Source of the DNA: Bin87 sp965261195
GTDB taxonomy: Bacteria; Chloroflexota; Dehalococcoidia; Lucifugimonadales; UBA3495
Assembly: GCA_965261195.1 (NCBI GenBank)
Contig: OZ253455.1
Coordinates: 3,410,001-3,474,000, forward strand
DNA length: 64,000 nt
Reading direction: 5' to 3'
The notes under the pieces were generated by a model that searched no databases, was not told the DNA's origin, and saw only the letters and a program-made list of their open reading frames with translations. Below, piece after piece: positions 50,544-60,442 of this stretch. Position 1 is the stretch's first letter. Each line of letters opens with the position of its first letter. The position numbers and the translations under genes were made by a program.

Positions 50544-52574
50544 ATGCTGTACCAGCGCTACCGTTATTCCCAATGGGATGGAACCCAGCAGATTTTTGAC
50601 ATCGACGCCAGCGAATTAATGGATGCGCTCTCCGATGATTTGCTGCAGCAGGGCGACGTGATGCGCGCGCTGCGTGAGTTGTTCCGCAACGGGATGCAGA
50701 ACCGGGACGGCTCTGAAATGCCGAACTTACGGCAGTTGATGGAGCAGCTCAAAAATCAGCGCCGTCAGCAGTTGCAGCGAAGTAACCTCGACTCCGTGGT
50801 GGATGACCTGAAAGAACGGCTGGAGAACATTCTCCAGACGGAGCGGGACGGCATACAGCGCCGGCTGGACGAGGCGGCCAATCAGCCGGAACCTGAGGAT
50901 ATGGCGGGGAAAGAGCAGCAACGCTCGTTGAACCAACTACTGAGACAGCGGGCGGAGCGGAATCTGGACCGTCTGGATGAACTACCGGACGACATCGGCG
51001 GGCAGATTCAGGGCTTGATGGAATACGATTTCATGGATCCTGATGCTCAACAGCAGTTTCAGGAGCTGCTGGATATGCTGAAGAGCCAGATGGCGCAAAA
51101 CATTTCCCAGCAGATGCGCGACCAGATGCAGAACATGACCCCGGAGCAGATGGAGGCCATGCGTCAAATGATGCAGGACCTGAACCAGATGCTGCGGGAC
51201 CGGATGGAAGGCCGCGACCCTGACTTTGACGGGTTTATGCAGAAATGGGGTCAGATGTTCGGCGACAATCCGCCCCAGAGTCTGGACGAACTGCTGGAAC
51301 AGATGCAGCAGCAAATGTCCCAGATGCAATCGCTCATGGATAGTTTGTCTGACGGGGCGCGCCGGGAGCTGGAGGACGCCCTGCAATCTGCCATGGATCC
51401 CCGGTTGTCCGACGAAATGTCGGAGTTTGCCAGTTTGATGCAGTCGCTGCTGCCACCGGGCGATTTGTCGCGCGAGTATCCGTTCCTGGGCGACGACAGT
51501 ATGACTCTGGAGCAGGCAATGGACGCCATGCGCCAGATGCAGTCGCTGGATCAGCTGGAACAGTCATTGCAGCAGGCGATGCGCACCGGCAACCTGGACG
51601 ATGTGGACCCGGACCAACTGGCGGAGCTGCTGGGAGAAGAGGCGCGCCGGGCGTGGGAGGAGTTGGATCGACTGCGCCAACTGCTGAAGGACGCCGGGTA
51701 TGTCACTGGCGATGACGATCTGAAACTAACGGCGCGAGGCATACGGCGCATTGGGCAAAAGGCCATGCGTGAAGTCTTCCAGCAACTCAAGAAAGACCGA
51801 ACCGGCAACCATGACCTGAATACCCGCGGCGCCGGCGGCGATGTGCTGGGCGACACCAAAACCTACGAGTTCGGCGACCCGTTGCAACTTGACCTACAGA
51901 CCACGGTCAAAAACGCCATTGTGCGGAACGGCCCATCGGTTCCGGTGAGTCTTCGCCCGGACGATTTCGAGATTTACCGGAACGAACACATGACGCGGGC
52001 CGCGACTATCGTGCTGCTGGATCAGAGCCGCTCCATGGGCTTGTTCAACAACTGGCCGGCGGCCAAAAAAGTGACCCTGGCCCTGTTTGCCCTCATCCGC
52101 CAGCAGTACCCACGCGACACCCTGCACGTCGTCGGTTTCTCCGACTACGCGCGCGAACTACAGGAAGAAGACCTGGCCGGGCTAACCTGGAACAACTGGG
52201 TGTCGGGTACGAATCTGCATCACGCGTTGATGCTCTCTCGAAAGTTGCTGTCCCGTGAGAAGGGCGGCACCCGTCAGATTATGGTGATTACCGACGGGGA
52301 ACCGACGGCGCACCTGGAAGGGGAGCAGTCGTATTTCGCCTACCCTCCCAGTTACCGCACCGAGATGGAGACGCTGAAGGAAGTGCGGCGGTGTACCCAG
52401 GAGGGCATCGTCATCAACACTTTCATGCTTGAGAACAGCTACCAGCTGGTCAATTTTGTCGACCGAATGACGCGCATCAACCGGGGTCGGGCATTTTACA
52501 GCAGCAGCGAAAACCTGGGTGAGTATATGCTGGTGGATTACATAACGAACCGGCGCAAGCGGGTAACTGGATAG
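50544..52574 (+). CDS. VWA-domain protein with Gln/Met-rich helical region
   Basis: 676-residue protein. Residues about 1-480 are mostly helical and rich in Gln, Met, Asp and Glu, with segments such as MLKSQMAQNISQQMRDQM and MQQQMSQMQSLMDSLSDG. A C-terminal von Willebrand A domain follows (about 485-670), with the MIDAS motif DQSRS at 493-497 and later Thr/Asp residues in TDGEPT. VWA proteins of this type (BatA/CoxE/YeaD-like) usually work with a MoxR ATPase, but none is adjacent here. The start follows GGAGGTCGCC. It may bind partners through metal and assemble a membrane or enzyme complex. Confidence 0.85.
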   Translation: MLYQRYRYSQWDGTQQIFDIDASELMDALSDDLLQQGDVMRALRELFRNGMQNRDGSEMPNLRQLMEQLKNQRRQQLQRSNLDSVVDDLKERLENILQTERDGIQRRLDEAANQPEPEDMAGKEQQRSLNQLLRQRAERNLDRLDELPDDIGGQIQGLMEYDFMDPDAQQQFQELLDMLKSQMAQNISQQMRDQMQNMTPEQMEAMRQMMQDLNQMLRDRMEGRDPDFDGFMQKWGQMFGDNPPQSLDELLEQMQQQMSQMQSLMDSLSDGARRELEDALQSAMDPRLSDEMSEFASLMQSLLPPGDLSREYPFLGDDSMTLEQAMDAMRQMQSLDQLEQSLQQAMRTGNLDDVDPDQLAELLGEEARRAWEELDRLRQLLKDAGYVTGDDDLKLTARGIRRIGQKAMREVFQQLKKDRTGNHDLNTRGAGGDVLGDTKTYEFGDPLQLDLQTTVKNAIVRNGPSVPVSLRPDDFEIYRNEHMTRAATIVLLDQSRSMGLFNNWPAAKKVTLALFALIRQQYPRDTLHVVGFSDYARELQEEDLAGLTWNNWVSGTNLHHALMLSRKLLSREKGGTRQIMVITDGEPTAHLEGEQSYFAYPPSYRTEMETLKEVRRCTQEGIVINTFMLENSYQLVNFVDRMTRINRGRAFYSSSENLGEYMLVDYITNRRKRVTG

Positions 52575-52708
52575 CCACTTTTACGTATTCCGGTATCTGG
52601 GTTACGAAATCTGCTGGCGTGCTGTTTGCACTCTGGTGGATATCTGGTAAAATCTTGTCCAGAAAATCAACGCTCTCACATCAACGAGCGTGGTCGAGCT
52701 TTTAAGGC

Positions 52709-52840
52709 AGTCCTGTGAGGCTGGCAAAGCGTGAGCGCTGAGCGCTGAGCGCGGGATACTGTCGCCTCCGGTGGCAGATTTCCAGCGGGCTAAACGCACC
52801 CTGCCGAGGACGGTCCGTACAGTCAGGCGGGGTTTTTATT
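52709..52840 (+). promoter_or_regulatory. PyrR-binding leader and attenuator of the pyr operon
   Basis: AGTCCTGTGAGGCTGGCAAA (52709-52728) matches the PyrR-binding loop consensus (ARUCCNGNGAGGYU). Downstream, CCCTGCC (52799-52805) pairs with GGCGGGG (52826-52832), followed by TTTTTATTT: an intrinsic terminator before pyrR. In the Bacillus-type scheme PyrR with UMP/UTP stabilises the anti-antiterminator so the terminator forms; low pyrimidines allow read-through into pyrR-pyrB-pyrC-carA-carB. Confidence 0.85.
52799..52840 (+). terminator. pyr attenuator terminator
   Basis: Seven-base-pair GC-rich stem (one T-G wobble) with a 20-nt loop followed directly by T5-A-T3. It lies about 34 bp before the pyrR start and would be the conditional terminator controlled by PyrR. 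Confidence 0.8.
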
Positions 52841-52873
52841 TCTATCGGAAGCAACATAGTTAGCGCGTCCACC

Positions 52874-53455
52874 GTGGCGACACCCGATGAGGGTGATCAG
52901 CCGTTGCCGCAACCCAACCTGCGTCGCAGCGTTATGGACGACAATGAGATCCGCCGCGCTCTCACGCGTATGCACCACGAGATTCTGGAGCGTAACCACG
53001 GTGCCGGCAGCCTGGTTCTCGTTGGCATTCGCACCCGCGGTGTTCCGTTGGCGGAGCGGCTGGCGCGTCACATCGAACAGTCCGAAGGGATCGTTGTTCC
53101 CGTAGCGCACCTCGACATCGGCCTGTACCGGGATGACCTGACGGACCGACCGAATTTGGCAGTGCGGCCGACCACCGTTCCCGTCGGCATTGCCGGGCGA
53201 ACGGTGGTGCTCGTCGATGATGTCCTGTACACCGGTAGGACGGTACGGGCCGCGCTGGACGCGGTAAACGATCTGGGCCGGCCGGTGCGAATACAGCTGG
53301 CGGCCCTGGTGGACCGGGGACACCGGGAGTTGCCCATCCGCAGCGATTTCGTAGGAAAAAACATACCCACTCGTCGGACTGAGCGGGTTAGTGTCAGACT
53401 AGTCGAAATTGACGGTATTGACGAAGTTTCTATCCTGCAAGCCGGCGCCGACTGA
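52874..53455 (+). CDS. pyrR: PyrR bifunctional regulator / uracil phosphoribosyltransferase
   Basis: 193-residue PRTase-fold RNA-binding attenuator of pyrimidine genes, with weak UPRTase activity. The start of the family pattern is IRRALTRMHHEILERNHG, followed by LVGIRTRGVPLAERLA, the PRPP loop VVLVDDVLYTGRTVRAALDAV and a C-terminal VALVDRGHRELPIRSDFVGK. The GTG at 52874 adds a 20-residue tail before the family start; ATG 52934 is a plausible alternative. Its stop overlaps the pyrB start by one base (TGATG). It sits directly behind the attenuator it is expected to control. Confidence 0.93.
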   Translation: MATPDEGDQPLPQPNLRRSVMDDNEIRRALTRMHHEILERNHGAGSLVLVGIRTRGVPLAERLARHIEQSEGIVVPVAHLDIGLYRDDLTDRPNLAVRPTTVPVGIAGRTVVLVDDVLYTGRTVRAALDAVNDLGRPVRIQLAALVDRGHRELPIRSDFVGKNIPTRRTERVSVRLVEIDGIDEVSILQAGAD

Positions 53456-54492
53456 TGGCGTCAGTGACCACCGCCAGATCGGACGCACTGGCGTATGCGT
53501 CAGCAGAAAAACCGCTGCGGCGCCACGTGCTGGATCTAGACGACTTTACTTCCGGCGAGATCGTCGCGGTGTTGAACAATGCGGACGCGATGCTCGAAGT
53601 GCTCCACCGCGACATCAAGAAGGTGCCAACGCTCCGGGGCCGGGTGATCGTTACGCTGTTTTACGAAGCCAGCACCCGCACTCGCATTTCCTTTGAAGCA
53701 GCTGGCAAAATCCTCAGCGCCGATGTTATCAATATGAGCGCCACCGCCAGCAGCGTGGAGAAAGGCGAGTCGCTGTTGAACACCGGCCTGACGTTGCAGG
53801 CAATGGGCGTCGATACGATTGTCGTCAGGCATCCCCATTCGGGAGCGCCGCACTTCCTGGCGCGCAACCTCCCCAAAGTATCCGTCATTAACGCCGGCGA
53901 TGGCACCCATGCTCACCCTACCCAGGCGTTGCTGGATTTGTACACGGCGCGCCGGCACATCGGAGAGTTGTCCGGTTGCAAGGTTGTCATCGTGGGCGAC
54001 GTTTTGCATAGTCGGGTGGCCAGGTCTGCCGTGTGGGGCTTCGCCAGGATGGGAGCGAACGTCATACTGTCAGGCCCGCCAACTCTGATGCCCGAACCGT
54101 TTTCTGCCACCGGCTGGGCCGATGACGCCAACCGCAGTGGTCACGTTGGCCCACTGGCAGCGGTGCGAGTGCAGACAGACCTTGATCAAGCCGTTGAAGG
54201 CGCCGATCTGGTGATGGCGCTGCGGTTGCAGCTGGAACGGCAGCAACTGGGTTTCTTCCCCAGTATGCGGGAATACATCCGCCGCTGGCAGGTCAACGAG
54301 AGCCGGATGGCGCGGGCCAACCCCGGCGCCCTGCTAATGCACCCCGGCCCGATGAACGAGGGTATTGAAGTAGGCACTGCGCTTGCTCACGGTGAACGGT
54401 CTTTGATCGAAGAACAGGTTACCAACGGTGTGGCTATTCGCATGGCGTTGCTATACCAGTTGGCCGGGGCGTCGGCGACTGCCGTCAACTGA
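53455..54492 (+). CDS. pyrB: aspartate carbamoyltransferase catalytic subunit
   Basis: 345 residues; condenses carbamoyl phosphate with aspartate. The carbamoyl-phosphate loop STRTR is at about residues 73-77 (EASTRTRISFEAAGK) and the HPTQALLDLYT motif follows. The aspartate-binding domain has RLQLERQQ and the MHPGPMNEGIE segment. It is somewhat longer than usual (about 310) owing to the N-terminal extension before RRHVLDLDDF. It overlaps pyrR and is followed by pyrC with 3 bp spacing; no pyrI is present, as in Bacillus-type operons. Confidence 0.95.
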   Translation: MASVTTARSDALAYASAEKPLRRHVLDLDDFTSGEIVAVLNNADAMLEVLHRDIKKVPTLRGRVIVTLFYEASTRTRISFEAAGKILSADVINMSATASSVEKGESLLNTGLTLQAMGVDTIVVRHPHSGAPHFLARNLPKVSVINAGDGTHAHPTQALLDLYTARRHIGELSGCKVVIVGDVLHSRVARSAVWGFARMGANVILSGPPTLMPEPFSATGWADDANRSGHVGPLAAVRVQTDLDQAVEGADLVMALRLQLERQQLGFFPSMREYIRRWQVNESRMARANPGALLMHPGPMNEGIEVGTALAHGERSLIEEQVTNGVAIRMALLYQLAGASATAVN

Positions 54493-54495
54493 ATA

Positions 54496-55872
54496 ATGCC
54501 GGCCAACGATTTCACCATGCCGCTCCTCATCACCGGGGGCCGGGTAATTGACCCGGCCATCGGCTTCGATGCCACCGCCGATGTGCTGATCGCGGGGGGA
54601 TTGATCGCAGCCGTTGGCCCAAGAATCGCCGGCGAAACGCCGGACAGCAACCTGCGGGTCATTGCCGCGGATGGTTTGGTGGTATGCCCCGGATTCATTG
54701 ACGTGCACACCCATCTGCGTGAACCCGGCTTTGAATACAAGGAAACTATCGCCACGGGGGCGGCCGCGGCGGCTCGCGGCGGCTTCACAACCCTGTGTGC
54801 GATGCCCAATACCGACCCTCCGATTGATAATGCCGCCATGGTGGATTTCGTGCATCGCCGCGCCGACGCTGCACCGGTCCGCGTACACGTCATTGGCTGC
54901 GTAACCCGGGGCCGGGCCGGACACGAACTGGCTGATATGGAAGAGCTGGTTGCGGCGGGTTGCGTTGCGTTTAGCGACGATGGCGATCCGGTTTTCGATG
55001 CTGCCCTGATGCGCCTGGCGCTCACCTACAGCCGTGATCTGGGTGTTCCCATCAGCAACCACTGCCAGGATCATTCGCTCTGTCCTGGTGGAGTAATGGC
55101 AGAAGGATGGGTCAGCAGTCGGCTTGGCCTGGCCGGTATTCCGGCCGTCGCGGAGGAAGCAATGGTGGCGCGGGATATCGCGCTGGCCGAGCTAACCGGC
55201 GGGCGTCTGCATCTGGCGCACCTGAGTTCGGCCGGGAGCGTGGCGCTGGTGCGCGATGCCAAAGCGCGTGGCGCCGAACTCACCGCCGAAGTCTGCCCCC
55301 ACCATCTGATGCTGACCGACGCCTGGGCTTTGGGGGGCCAGGGAGACCCGACCGCCACCGGGCCGCGTGCTTACGACACCACGACCAAGGTGTATCCTCC
55401 ACTCCGGACCGACGGCGATGTGGCCGCCTGCATCGCCGGGTTGGCCGACGGCGCCATCGATTGCGTTGCCACCGACCACGCGCCCCACGAACGAGCCAGC
55501 AAAGAATGCACGTATAACGACGCCGCGTTCGGGATCAGTGTCCTGGAAACGGCGCTGGGCACGCTGCTGGAACCCGTACACGGCGGCGCCATCGACCTGC
55601 CCACCATGGTCGAACGACTTACCGTCGGACCGGCGCGTGTGCTTGGTGGAGCTTTCGCTCCGTTCGCCACACTGGCGGCCGGGTCGCCGGCTGACGTGGT
55701 GATTTTTGATCCCGACGCTGCCTGGACGGTCGATGTGAACAAGTTCGCATCGCTGGGACGCAACACACCCCTGGACGGAGTGGAGCTGCGGGGTCGGGTT
55801 GCCGCTACGGTGGTCGGCGGTCGGGTCGTTTTCGAGGAACCAACATTGATCAACGCAAGGGGTGAGCAGTGA
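54496..55872 (+). CDS. pyrC: dihydroorotase
   Basis: 458-residue class I dihydroorotase, cyclising carbamoyl-aspartate. The metal motif is DVHTHLREPGFEYKE; further ligands are expected in SNHCQDHSL and LAHLSSAGSV, and in VATDHAPHER (Asp). The product follows pyrB almost directly. Its stop overlaps carA's GTG start by four bases (GTGA), consistent with one operon. Confidence 0.95.
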   Translation: MPANDFTMPLLITGGRVIDPAIGFDATADVLIAGGLIAAVGPRIAGETPDSNLRVIAADGLVVCPGFIDVHTHLREPGFEYKETIATGAAAAARGGFTTLCAMPNTDPPIDNAAMVDFVHRRADAAPVRVHVIGCVTRGRAGHELADMEELVAAGCVAFSDDGDPVFDAALMRLALTYSRDLGVPISNHCQDHSLCPGGVMAEGWVSSRLGLAGIPAVAEEAMVARDIALAELTGGRLHLAHLSSAGSVALVRDAKARGAELTAEVCPHHLMLTDAWALGGQGDPTATGPRAYDTTTKVYPPLRTDGDVAACIAGLADGAIDCVATDHAPHERASKECTYNDAAFGISVLETALGTLLEPVHGGAIDLPTMVERLTVGPARVLGGAFAPFATLAAGSPADVVIFDPDAAWTVDVNKFASLGRNTPLDGVELRGRVAATVVGGRVVFEEPTLINARGEQ

Positions 55873-56995
55873 GCCGCGCGGCACATCTGGTCCTGGAGGA
55901 CGGCTCGGTGTTCACCGGCGAGTCCTTCGGTTCTCATCGGCAGGGATGGGGTGAGGTTGTTTTCAATACAACCATGACCGGCTACCAGGAGGTGTTGACC
56001 GACCCGTCATACGCCGGGCAGCTGATTACGTTGACCTACCCGATAGTTGGCAACTACGGGATCAATCGGTCGGATTTTGAGTCCCGCCGTATCCAGGCTG
56101 CCGGCCTGATTGTGCGGCAGCACTGTGATTTGCCCAGCCACAGCTCCAGCGACATGAATCTTCATGCTTTTTTGGAGGAATACGATGTACCGGGCATAAG
56201 TGGAATCGACACGCGGGCGCTGACCCGCCGGATCCGCACCCACGGCGTGATGATGGGTTTGGTTACGATAGAGGACCCGGAAACGGCGCGGGAGCAATTG
56301 GCCGCATTGCCAAACTATGACAACCTGGATTTGGTCAGTACGGTTACCACCGCCAGCGGATACTTTTGGAATGGCCTTGACGAATCGGCCGGCTATCCCA
56401 CCAGCCGGCCCCCGCCGGTGTTCGCCGCATTCTGGTTACGGACGCCGGTCTGAAGTACAACATTCTCCGGTTGTTGCAGATTCGCGGCTGCGAGGTGATT
56501 GCGGTGCCCGCAACGACACCCGCCGCCGATATCCTGGCCATGCACCCCGCCGGCGTGCTGCTGTCGCCGGGCCCCGGCGACCCGGAGTTGCTGGGAGGTA
56601 TTGTCGACAATGTTCGACAACTGTTGGGCAAGGTTCCGATGATGGGCATTTGCCTGGGTCACCAGCTGGCAGCGCGGGCGTTGGGAGCGCGTACCTACAA
56701 GTTGAAATTCGGGCATCGGGGCGGCAACCATCCCGTCAAGGACCTGAACACCGGTCAAGTACATATCACCGCGCAAAATCACGGGTATTCCGTGGATGCC
56801 GATAATCTGCCGGCCGGGCTGGAAGTGTCTCACCTCAATCTCAACGACAACACGGTGGAGGGACTGGTGCACCGCGATCTGCCCCTGTTTACCATTCAGT
56901 ACCACTCCGAGGCGTCGCCGGGCCCACAGGACAACGAGTATTTGTTCGACCGATTCCTGCGCATGATCGACGACGCCAATTTGAAGGGTTACTGA
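55869..56995 (+). CDS. carA: carbamoyl-phosphate synthase small subunit, interrupted by a frameshift
   Basis: The glutaminase subunit supplying ammonia to CarB. The first part (55869-56453) has the CarA start LVLEDGSVFTGESFG, TGYQEVLTDPSYAGQ, and DTRALTRRIRTHG. The rest (to 56995) is in another frame: VTDAGLKYNILRLL, the nucleophile region GICLGHQLAARALG and VHITAQNHGYSVD. The two must join near 56400-56420, inside a CCCCC run at 56409-56413, where a single base seems missing. Because the gene is normally essential and the neighbours are intact, a base-calling or assembly error is the likeliest cause, but a genuine frameshift cannot be excluded. It overlaps pyrC and precedes carB. Confidence 0.9.
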
Positions 56996-57044
56996 TGGTA
57001 TATCGGCGCTTCTCCCCGACGACACCCCATACGACTCCGCTCAG

Positions 57045-60000
57045 TTGATAACTACATTGACGACTACATCCAAACCCCAAAAAGTTCTGGTCATCGGCTC
57101 CGGTCCAATCGTTATTGGTCAGGCCGCCGAATTCGATTACGCTGGCACCCAGGCGTGCAAAGCCCTGCGGGAAGAGGGTGTAATCACGGTGCTGGTGAAC
57201 TCCAACCCGGCCACCATTATGACCGACCGCGACATCGCGGATCGTGTGTACATTGAACCACTCACCGTGCCGGTGCTGGAACGCATTATCGCCATCGAGC
57301 AACCCGACGGCATACTGCCCACGCTGGGCGGGCAGACGGGACTCAATCTGGCGGTCGAACTAGCGGAGGCCGGTGTGCTAGACCGCTATGGGGTGCGGCT
57401 GTTGGGAACTTCTCTGGACACCATTCGCAAGTCGGAAGACCGGGATTACTTCCGCAGCTTTTTGAACGAAATCGGCGAACCGATGCCACCGAACCGCACG
57501 GTTTCCAACTGGGCCGAGGCTCAGGAATATGTGGAAGAAGTAGGGCTGCCGCTGGTAATTCGCCCGGCGTACACCCTGGGAGGCACCGGTGGAGGAATCG
57601 CCAACACCGAGGAAGAATTCGCCGCCCTGGTCGATAGCGGTCTCTCCGCCAGTCCCATCAGCCAGGTGTTGCTGGAACGCTCTCTGGTCGGCTGGAAGGA
57701 GATTGAATACGAGGTTATTCGAGACGGAGCCGACAACTGCATAACTGTGTGCAACATGGAGAATCTGGATCCCATGGGCGCGCACACCGGCGACAGCATT
57801 GTCGTAGCGCCCAGCCAGACCCTGACCGACAAAGAGTACCAGATGCTCCGCACTGCCAGCCTCAAAATCATCCGAGGCTTGGGGATTGAAGGCGGGTGCA
57901 ACATCCAGCTGGCAACCCGGCCCCATCCGGATGCCATGCGAGCGCGTCCCAGCGACTGGGCAGCCGATTCGGATTATTACGTCATCGAAGTCAATCCGAG
58001 GGTCAGCCGGTCGTCGGCGCTGGCCAGCAAAGCAACCGGATATCCCATCGCCCGGGTTTCCGCGAAAATCGCCGTGGGCAAGCGGCTGGATGAAATCCCC
58101 AATGCGGTAACCGGAACCACCAGCGCTGCTTTCGAACCGGCGTTGGACTACTGCGTGGTAAAAATCCCCCGGTGGCCTTTTGACAAATTCCCGAACGGCG
58201 ACCGCCATATTACAACGCAGATGAAAGCCACCGGCGAAGTGATGGCCATTGACCGTAGTTTCGAAGCCGCCCTGCAAAAAGCCACGCGTTCATTGGAACA
58301 AGGCAATTCTTCGCTGCTTTGGGAAGCCGGTGCATGGCGAGAAATGCTGGCCAGCGGCGACAAAGCCCGCATTCTGCGGGAGTTGCCTCTATACCCCAAT
58401 GACTTGCGACTGTGGGCGCTGACCTCGGCATTGCGTCGGGGCATCACGCGTGATGACCTGGTGGTCCAGTCCAGCATCGACCCGTGGTTTATCGCCGCGT
58501 TGGAACGCATCGTAGACCAGGAACGGCGGCTGTTGGGCAACCCACTGACGACGTCTGCGCTATGGGCGTCAAAACGTCTGGGGTTCTCTGACGCCGAGAT
58601 TGCCACGCTGTCCGGCTTGCTGCCGGAACAGGTGCGCCAGCTGCGGGTGCAGTACGGCATCAAGCCGGTTTACAAGATGGTGGATACCTGCGCCGCGGAG
58701 TTCGAAGCAGCCACCCCGTATTATTACAGCGCATACGACACCGAAAACGAGGCGCCCCCGCTGGCCGGAGCCAAGGCCGTGGTCATTGGCAGCGGCCCCA
58801 TCCGCATCGGCCAGGGCATCGAGTTTGATTATTGCAGCGTACACGCAGCCTGGGCGCTGTCCGAGGCCGGCGTTGCCAGCATAATGATCAACTCCAACCC
58901 CGAAACGGTGTCGACCGATTTCGACACCAGCGACCGGCTCTACTTCGAACCGTTGGACGAGGAATCGGTCCGCGACATCATCGACAACGAAACCATAGGG
59001 GATGTCGCCCCACCCTCGTTGGTGCAATTTGGCGGACAGACTGCCATCAACCTGAGCCAGTCCCTGGCGGCGGCGGGATTGCCGATCCTGGGTTCCAGCG
59101 CCGAAGCGATTGACATTGCCAGCGACCGGCAGCGGTTCGAGCGTTTCCTGGTGAACCTGGGCATTCCCCAGCCACCGGGCGCTACGGTGCAGTCCGTTGA
59201 CCAGGCGCTGACCGTGGCCCAGCGCATCGGCTATCCGGTGGTAGTGCGCCCCAGTTACGTTCTGGGTGGGCGAGCCATGGAAATCGTGGGTAACGCCACC
59301 GAGCTGATCCGGTATCTCACCATCGCCACCGAGGTCACCCCGGAACGTCAGGTTTTGGTGGACCACTACATGGAAGGACGGGAATGTGAAGTCGATGCCA
59401 TCTGCGACGGAGAGACGGTGCTGATTCCCGGCATTATGGAGCACGTTGAACGCGCCGGCGTACATAGCGGCGACTCGATGGCCATCTACCCGGGGTTGAA
59501 CCTTACCGACGACGAAGTGGATACGCTGGTTGAATACACGACGCGGATCGGCCTGGCGCTGGGTGTACGCGGATTGATGAACATTCAGTTCGTGTTGCAA
59601 GGCGGCAACGCTTACCGAAGTCCAAGCACCCGTCAAAGCGGGCCGACTGAACCCACCACCGTTTATGTCCTGGAAGTGAATCCGAGGGGCAGTCGCACCA
59701 TCCCGTTCATTTCCAAGGTCACCGGTGTGCCGGTGGCCAAGCTGGCAACCCGCGTGATGCTCGGCTCCACTCTGCGGGAGTTGGGCTACGAAGGCGGACT
59801 CTGGCCCAAGCAACGGCTGGTCGGTATCAAGGCTCCGGTGTTTTCGATGTCCAAGCTGGTCGGAGTGGATTGGTATTTGGGCCCGGAAATGAAATCCACC
59901 GGCGAAGTGATGGGAGTGGATCGGGATTTCGCCTCTGCGTTGACCAAGGCGCTACAGGCCGCCAGCATCAACCTGTCGCCCGGGATGGGGGTGTTGCTGA

Positions 60001-60389
60001 GCATATCGGACCAGACCAAGGCCCATGCCCTGCCGTTGGTTCGAGGGCTGGCCGCTGCCGATTGCCGTCTCTACGCTACGGAGGGCACGGCGGCGATGAT
60101 CCGAGCGCTGGGCTTGCCGGTTACCACGATAACCAAGCGCATCGGCGACGGTTCGCGCGACGTGCTGGATGTGATTAACGACGGAACTGTGGGCGCGGTG
60201 GTAAACACCCTTTCCGGCGACACCTCGGTCATGGAAGATGGGTTCTACATCCGTCGGGCGGCCGTGGAACGGCGGATTCCGTGTTTCACATCGCTGGATA
60301 CGGCCCGGGCCGCGATGGAAAGTATGCTCAGCGGGTTGGATAACTACAGCGTAATGACCACCGACGAATATCTGGAGCCGCCGAAGTAG
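57045..60389 (+). CDS. carB: carbamoyl-phosphate synthase large subunit
   Basis: 1114-residue synthetase with the two homologous halves: each begins with an ATP-grasp N-terminal motif, KVLVIGSGPIVIGQAAEFDYAGTQACKAL near residue 14 and AVVIGSGPIRIGQGIEFDYCSVHAAW near 580. The C-terminal MGS-like allosteric domain includes LYATEGTAAMIRALGLP and VVNTLSGDTSVMEDGF. The start is uncertain: TTG at 57045 or 57057; no ATG and no clear ribosome-binding site lie nearby. It is the last gene of the pyr operon. Confidence 0.95.
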   Translation: MITTLTTTSKPQKVLVIGSGPIVIGQAAEFDYAGTQACKALREEGVITVLVNSNPATIMTDRDIADRVYIEPLTVPVLERIIAIEQPDGILPTLGGQTGLNLAVELAEAGVLDRYGVRLLGTSLDTIRKSEDRDYFRSFLNEIGEPMPPNRTVSNWAEAQEYVEEVGLPLVIRPAYTLGGTGGGIANTEEEFAALVDSGLSASPISQVLLERSLVGWKEIEYEVIRDGADNCITVCNMENLDPMGAHTGDSIVVAPSQTLTDKEYQMLRTASLKIIRGLGIEGGCNIQLATRPHPDAMRARPSDWAADSDYYVIEVNPRVSRSSALASKATGYPIARVSAKIAVGKRLDEIPNAVTGTTSAAFEPALDYCVVKIPRWPFDKFPNGDRHITTQMKATGEVMAIDRSFEAALQKATRSLEQGNSSLLWEAGAWREMLASGDKARILRELPLYPNDLRLWALTSALRRGITRDDLVVQSSIDPWFIAALERIVDQERRLLGNPLTTSALWASKRLGFSDAEIATLSGLLPEQVRQLRVQYGIKPVYKMVDTCAAEFEAATPYYYSAYDTENEAPPLAGAKAVVIGSGPIRIGQGIEFDYCSVHAAWALSEAGVASIMINSNPETVSTDFDTSDRLYFEPLDEESVRDIIDNETIGDVAPPSLVQFGGQTAINLSQSLAAAGLPILGSSAEAIDIASDRQRFERFLVNLGIPQPPGATVQSVDQALTVAQRIGYPVVVRPSYVLGGRAMEIVGNATELIRYLTIATEVTPERQVLVDHYMEGRECEVDAICDGETVLIPGIMEHVERAGVHSGDSMAIYPGLNLTDDEVDTLVEYTTRIGLALGVRGLMNIQFVLQGGNAYRSPSTRQSGPTEPTTVYVLEVNPRGSRTIPFISKVTGVPVAKLATRVMLGSTLRELGYEGGLWPKQRLVGIKAPVFSMSKLVGVDWYLGPEMKSTGEVMGVDRDFASALTKALQAASINLSPGMGVLLSISDQTKAHALPLVRGLAAADCRLYATEGTAAMIRALGLPVTTITKRIGDGSRDVLDVINDGTVGAVVNTLSGDTSVMEDGFYIRRAAVERRIPCFTSLDTARAAMESMLSGLDNYSVMTTDEYLEPPK

Positions 60390-60442
60390 GCTGTTCCCAG
60401 GTTAGGCCCGACGCATCGTAAAACTCGCCAAGGTATAGCGGC

